A stretch of DNA of 64,000 bases from Halobacterium litoreum. GTDB lineage: Archaea > Halobacteriota > Halobacteria > Halobacteriales > Halobacteriaceae. The notes under the pieces were generated by a model that saw nothing but the letters and a program-made list of their open reading frames with translations, was not told the origin of the DNA and did no database searches. Positions 60,678 to 64,000 of this stretch are shown piece by piece. Position 1 is the stretch's first letter; each line of letters starts with the position of its first letter. The DNA lies in assembly GCF_021233415.1 (NCBI RefSeq), contig NZ_CP089466.1:434001-498000 (forward strand), in the 5' to 3' direction. A program made the position numbers and the translations under genes.

Positions 60678-60778
60678 CGGTCGCTGCGGGGCGGAAACGA
60701 CCGTCGGCGAGAACACCGCCGAGTGTCGAGTAGTTCAGCGAACGAGGTGGCTGCGGGGCCGCCCGGCGCGTCGCACAG

Positions 60779-61063
60779 TTAACTGATGTGGCCTTCTTCG
60801 CGGAGCTGGTCCGCGTCCTGTTCGTCGTAGCGCCACTCGACGTTCGCCTTCTCGTCCTGCCAGTCCCACGGCTCCACGAGGACGACGTCGCCCTCGTTGA
60901 TCCAGGTCCGGTACTTCATGCGGCCGGGGATGCGACCCATCCGTTCCTCGCCGTCCTCGCAGCGCACGCGCACGTGGTTCCCGCCGTTGTGTTCCGTCAC
61001 TACGGCGAAGAGTTCGTCTCCGTTGGGCATTCGAAGGTTTCGACGCCCTGATTCGTCACTCAC
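60779..61063 (-). CDS. eif1A: Translation initiation factor aIF1A
   Basis: The product has 94 residues, an OB-fold: [58 protein letters not shown]. It helps place initiator tRNA on the small subunit. The start is GTG 61061-61063, with a CTTAACC box (complement of 61086-61092) 23 bases before it. It is a single gene on this strand between UspA and the receiver protein. Confidence 0.96.
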   Translation of the reverse strand: MSDESGRRNLRMPNGDELFAVVTEHNGGNHVRVRCEDGEERMGRIPGRMKYRTWINEGDVVLVEPWDWQDEKANVEWRYDEQDADQLREEGHIS

Positions 61064-61188
61064 ACCTGTCCTAGAACCGCGAGACGGTTAAGTCATCGGC
61101 GAACCATGCTAGCACGAGACACGGGGGGTGGTGGCTGCGGGCTGACACGAGGGGGAACGGCCAAGTGTCTGACCTCTGAAGAGGGGGT

Positions 61189-62133
61189 ATGAGTTGGCTC
61201 GCCGAGTCGTCCGGCGGCGGAACGTCCGGGGCGACCGGCGAGATTCGTCTCCTCCACGTCGAAGACGACGAGGCGTTCGCCGACCTCGCCGCGACGTTCC
61301 TCGAACGCGACGACCGAGGGGCACCCATCGAGGTCTGGACCGAGACCGACCCGCGGGACGCCGTCGACGCCATCGGCGACGTGGACTGCGTGCTGTCGGA
61401 CCACGACATGCCCGGAATGAACGGTCTCGACCTCCTCGGCGTCGTTCGCGACGAACACCCGAACCTGCCGTTCGTCTTGCTCACCGGGCGCGGGAGCGAG
61501 GAGATAGCGAGCGACGCCATCAGTGCCGGCGTCACGGACTACGTGCGTAAAGACGGCTCCAGCGACCAGTTCGCGGTGCTCGCGAACACGATTCGGAACG
61601 CGGTCGAACGCCGCGTCGCGCGCCGGGACGCCGAACTCGGCGAGCGCCGCCTCAGGCGGGTCGTGGACGCGCTCCCGGAGTGCGTGCTCGTGAAGACGCT
61701 CGACGGCGAGTACCTCCTCGTGAACGAGGCCGGCGCCGCACACTACGACGCCACGCCCGCGGAACTCGAAGGCCGGAACGAACGCGAGTTTCTCCGCGAC
61801 GACCTCGCCGACCGGTTCCGGGCCGAGGACCGCGAGGTGGTGGCCGCCGGCGAACCCCTGGACGTCGGCGAACAGCGCGTCCGGAACCCGGACGGCACCG
61901 AGCGCGTCGAACACGTACGCAAGATTCCGTTCGAGACGCCGACGCGCGAGGACTCGTCGGTGCTCGTCGTCGCCGGGGACGTCACCGGCGAGGTCACCCG
62001 TCGGAACCGCGTCGACGAGATTGCGGAACTGCTCTCGGACGCGCTGGCGGTCCACGACGGGGACGACCGCGTGGGGTCGCTCGTCTCGGCGGCGCGCGAC
62101 ATCGCGGTGGCCGACCGCGTCGACAGCGACTAG
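61189..62133 (+). CDS. Receiver-PAS protein (output-less response regulator)
   Basis: The product has 314 residues. The receiver domain (about 18-140) has LLHVEDDEAFADL, the phospho-Asp in CVLSDHDMPGMNG, and the Thr/Lys switch in LLTGRGSEEIASDAISAGVTDYVRKDG. A PAS domain (about 150-275) follows, and a short helical end. There is no DNA-binding or kinase domain. A GAGGGGG sequence directly precedes the ATG. Haloarchaeal two-component pathways use such proteins as relays. Confidence 0.9.
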   Translation: MSWLAESSGGGTSGATGEIRLLHVEDDEAFADLAATFLERDDRGAPIEVWTETDPRDAVDAIGDVDCVLSDHDMPGMNGLDLLGVVRDEHPNLPFVLLTGRGSEEIASDAISAGVTDYVRKDGSSDQFAVLANTIRNAVERRVARRDAELGERRLRRVVDALPECVLVKTLDGEYLLVNEAGAAHYDATPAELEGRNEREFLRDDLADRFRAEDREVVAAGEPLDVGEQRVRNPDGTERVEHVRKIPFETPTREDSSVLVVAGDVTGEVTRRNRVDEIAELLSDALAVHDGDDRVGSLVSAARDIAVADRVDSD

Positions 62134-62181
62134 TACGCGTCTCGGTGCGAGGGCGACCGCCTCGTTCGGCCCGAACGTCGG

Positions 62182-62511
62182 TCAGCCGTGGGCGCTTGAG
62201 GTCACTTGGAGGCCCGCGATTCCCACGACGACGAGGCCGATGCAGGCGACCCGCAGGAGTGACACGGACTCGTCGAAGAGGTAGACGCCGAGTATCGCCG
62301 TGGAGACGGCGCCGATGCCGGTCCACACCGCGTACGCCGTCCCGACGGGGAGTTCCTGGACTGCCTGCGAGAGCAAGTAGACGGAGACGGCCATCGCGGC
62401 GAGCGTGACCGCCGACGGCGCCGGTTCGGTGAAGCCGTCGGTGTACGCGAGGCCGATTGCCCACACCGCCTCGAACAGTCCCGCGACGAACAACACCAGC
62501 CACGCGCTCAT
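62182..62511 (-). CDS. Small multidrug resistance (SMR) transporter
   Basis: The product has 109 residues and four helices. It has WLVLFVAGLFEAVWAIGLAYTDGFT with the essential Glu near residue 14, ELPVGTAYAVWTGIGAVSTAILG and the final helix IGLVVVGIAGLQ. The length and GTAYAVWTGIGA match the SugE/Gdx branch, so guanidinium export is possible; quaternary amine export is the alternative. Confidence 0.9.
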   Translation of the reverse strand: MSAWLVLFVAGLFEAVWAIGLAYTDGFTEPAPSAVTLAAMAVSVYLLSQAVQELPVGTAYAVWTGIGAVSTAILGVYLFDESVSLLRVACIGLVVVGIAGLQVTSSAHG

Positions 62512-62588
62512 GGCCGGGCCGATGGGGCCGGGCGCCGTGAAGCCGTCGGTCGGGAACGGGCAGCGAGCTCGCGGCCGTCGCTTCTCGG

Positions 62589-63779
62589 TCAGTTCGTGGA
62601 GATGATTTCGACCACGTCCCGGGCGTCGAGTTCGTGGTCGGCGGCTATCTGGCGCTTCGCGCGGCAGTCTTTGGCGTGCAGGAAGCCGTCGCCGATGTCG
62701 GAGTGGACGGCGTACGCGAAGTCCTCCGCCGTCGCGTAGTCCGGGAGCAAGAAGACGTCGGGGAGGACGCGGCCGTCCGCGGTGCCGAGGCCGTTGGCGG
62801 ACCCCGGGAACACGGGCTTCACGCCGAGCGCGTCGAACAGCGCGGTCTCGATGGCGTCCTGGACGCCCGTGCCGCCGTACTCGGCGACGAACTCGCGGAT
62901 GGCTTCGAGGCCGGCGCGCTGGTCGTCGCTCGGGTCGCCGACGATGTCGAACTCGCCGTCGCCCGGCCGGTACTCCACGACGTCGTTCTCCGCGGCCTGC
63001 TTGAGCGCCTTCTCGGCGTGCGCGCTCACCGGCACGAAGTCGAGGTGGTCGTAGTCGTCGTCCTCGGTGATTTCGTCCCAGTTCGCCTGTGCCTCGGGGG
63101 TGTCCATCTTGTTCGCGGCGACGACCATCGGCTTCGTGCGCTTGCGAATCTCGCGGGCGAGCGCCATCCGGTCGTCGGCCTCCCACGCGTCGGGGTCCAA
63201 GTCGAGGCCGAGGGACAGAACCACTTGCTTGATTTCGTCCTCGTTGGTGCGGAACGCGCTCATCTGCTCCGCGAGCTCGGTCTCGATGTCCGCCTCGACC
63301 ATGTGCTGGCTCTCGTAGCGCTCGATGCCTTTCTCTAAGATGTCGAGGTACCACTGGTCGAGTTCGTCCTCGAGGAAGTCGATGTCCTCGCGGGGGTCGT
63401 GGCCCTCGGTCGGTTCGCCCTCGATGTCCGTCTCGCCGGAGAAGTCGACGACGTGGACGAGCACGTCCGCCTCGTTCAGGTCAGTGAGGAACTGATTGCC
63501 GAGGCCCTTGCCCTCGTGGGCGCCCGGAATCAGGCCCGCGACGTCCACGAGTTTCGTCGGCACGAATCGCATGCCGTCCTCGCAGTACCCCGTCGACGGG
63601 GTACACTCCTCGCCGAAGTCCGGGGCCGCACACTCCACTCGCACGTACGCCTCGCCGACCGCCGGGTCGATTGTCGTGAACGGGTACGCGCCCTCCGGCA
63701 CGTCGTTCATCGTCGCCGCGTTGAAGAACGTGGACTTCCCCACCGAGGGCTTGCCCACGAGACCGATTCGGTGACTCAT
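62589..63779 (-). CDS. ychF: Obg/YchF-type GTPase with TGS domain
   Basis: The product has 396 residues from ATG 63777-63779. A CGTTTAGG box (complement of 63803-63810) is well spaced. G1 is GLVGKPSVGKSTFF, G3 VDVAGLIPGAHEGKGLGNQFL, and G4 NKMD; the C-terminal TGS domain ends DGRVLPDVFLLPDYATAEDFA. Archaeal members are Obg-like and thought to act on ribosomes or stress control. Confidence 0.93.
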   Translation of the reverse strand: MSHRIGLVGKPSVGKSTFFNAATMNDVPEGAYPFTTIDPAVGEAYVRVECAAPDFGEECTPSTGYCEDGMRFVPTKLVDVAGLIPGAHEGKGLGNQFLTDLNEADVLVHVVDFSGETDIEGEPTEGHDPREDIDFLEDELDQWYLDILEKGIERYESQHMVEADIETELAEQMSAFRTNEDEIKQVVLSLGLDLDPDAWEADDRMALAREIRKRTKPMVVAANKMDTPEAQANWDEITEDDDYDHLDFVPVSAHAEKALKQAAENDVVEYRPGDGEFDIVGDPSDDQRAGLEAIREFVAEYGGTGVQDAIETALFDALGVKPVFPGSANGLGTADGRVLPDVFLLPDYATAEDFAYAVHSDIGDGFLHAKDCRAKRQIAADHELDARDVVEIISTN

Positions 63780-63852
63780 TGACACCGGAAACGGGCGTGT
63801 CGCCTAAACGGATTGCTACCTGTCGGCCGTCTGCGAACCCGTCGCACGCCCG

Positions 63853-64000
63853 TCAGAGGACGGTCTGGAGGTCGCGGAGGCTGTCGAGTTCGTGGTCGGG
63901 TTCGACGCCGAGGTCGTAGTCCGCGCGGTGGTCCCGCCACAGGAACGCCGAGTCAGTGCCTGCGTTGTGCGCGGCCTCCACGTCGCTCTGGCTGTCCCCG
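63853..64000 (-). CDS. HAD-superfamily hydrolase, C-terminal end (runs off the window)
   Basis: The last 49 residues are visible: the frame reads GDSQSDVEAAHNAGTDSAFL, followed by WRDHRADYDLGVEPDHELDS. GDSQSDVEAAHNAG is HAD motif IV with the metal-binding Asp pair. The tail ends SLRDLQTVL. It is a phosphoglycolate-phosphatase-like enzyme by this motif; the rest lies to the right of the window. Confidence 0.85.
   Translation of the reverse strand, partial: GDSQSDVEAAHNAGTDSAFLWRDHRADYDLGVEPDHELDSLRDLQTVL

Noticed and set aside
1-64000. Many long reading frames opposite or out of frame with real genes, rich in Arg, Ser or His
   Set aside because: They are shadows of high-GC coding DNA: low-complexity, no recognisable domains, and they overlap well-supported genes.
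1-64000. tRNA, rRNA and CRISPR arrays
   Set aside because: No T-loop words outside coding sequence, no rRNA core sequence and no regularly spaced repeats were seen.

Overview
The window is chromosomal DNA of a haloarchaeon (class Halobacteria). The evidence is uniformly high GC, very acidic proteins, archaeal-type DnaG primase, eIF1A and eIF5A, leaderless start codons about 25 bases after TATA-like boxes (often CTTAACC), a sensory rhodopsin II/transducer pair, and many small proteins known only from haloarchaea. A complete branched-chain amino acid operon is present, which fits a prototrophic species. I cannot name the genus from this sequence. I saw no rRNA gene, tRNA gene, CRISPR array or transposase gene.

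Layout. 1-7.4 kb: the start of carB, a lipoprotein, a flavin disulfide reductase, small haloarchaeal proteins, and a TetR-controlled ABC exporter with a visible operator. 7.4-12.6 kb: a dispersed hairpin repeat (copy A), a flavin oxidoreductase, a glutamine-rich low-complexity protein translationally coupled to a small heat-shock protein, and a metallo-hydrolase. 12.6-19 kb: MATE exporter plus TetR with a perfect operator, an amine-oxidase-like enzyme, a 7TM histidine kinase and homoserine kinase. 19-27 kb: ilvB-ilvN-ilvC-small repeat protein-leuC-leuD-leuB behind a structured leader, with leuA upstream. 27-38.5 kb: membrane proteins, pdxS, a formate/nitrite-channel fusion, a CARF-like/wHTH regulator, a sodium-solute symporter and dnaG, with repeat copy B. 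38.5-42.8 kb: repeat copies C and D, then a polyprenol-lipid neighbourhood (DUF92/prenyl-phosphate kinase-like protein, a non-catalytic and a catalytic cis-prenyltransferase).

43-47.7 kb: the siroheme/haem block (siroheme decarboxylase, Met8-type dehydrogenase, hemA), then a pterin dehydratase, an LWR protein and a HAD hydrolase. 47.8-48.1 kb: a gene-free stretch with five successive perfect hairpins and a T-run, a candidate non-coding RNA. 48-53.4 kb: Hsp20, ABC1 kinase, aminotransferase, eIF5A plus agmatinase (a hypusine link), and NIF3. 53.4-56.4 kb: htrII-sopII, a phototaxis receptor whose transducer carries a large extracellular domain. 56.4-64 kb: a PhoD phosphatase, a lower-GC segment of about 1 kb bounded by 15-bp direct repeats and carrying a split membrane protein, rhodanese, a uORF-led small protein, UspA, eIF1A, a receiver-PAS protein, an SMR transporter, a YchF-type GTPase, and the end of a HAD hydrolase.

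The strongest candidates for something undescribed are the four-copy covarying hairpin element, the five-hairpin RNA candidate, the Q-rich/sHSP pair, the paired cis-prenyltransferase subunits and the small repeat-bounded island.
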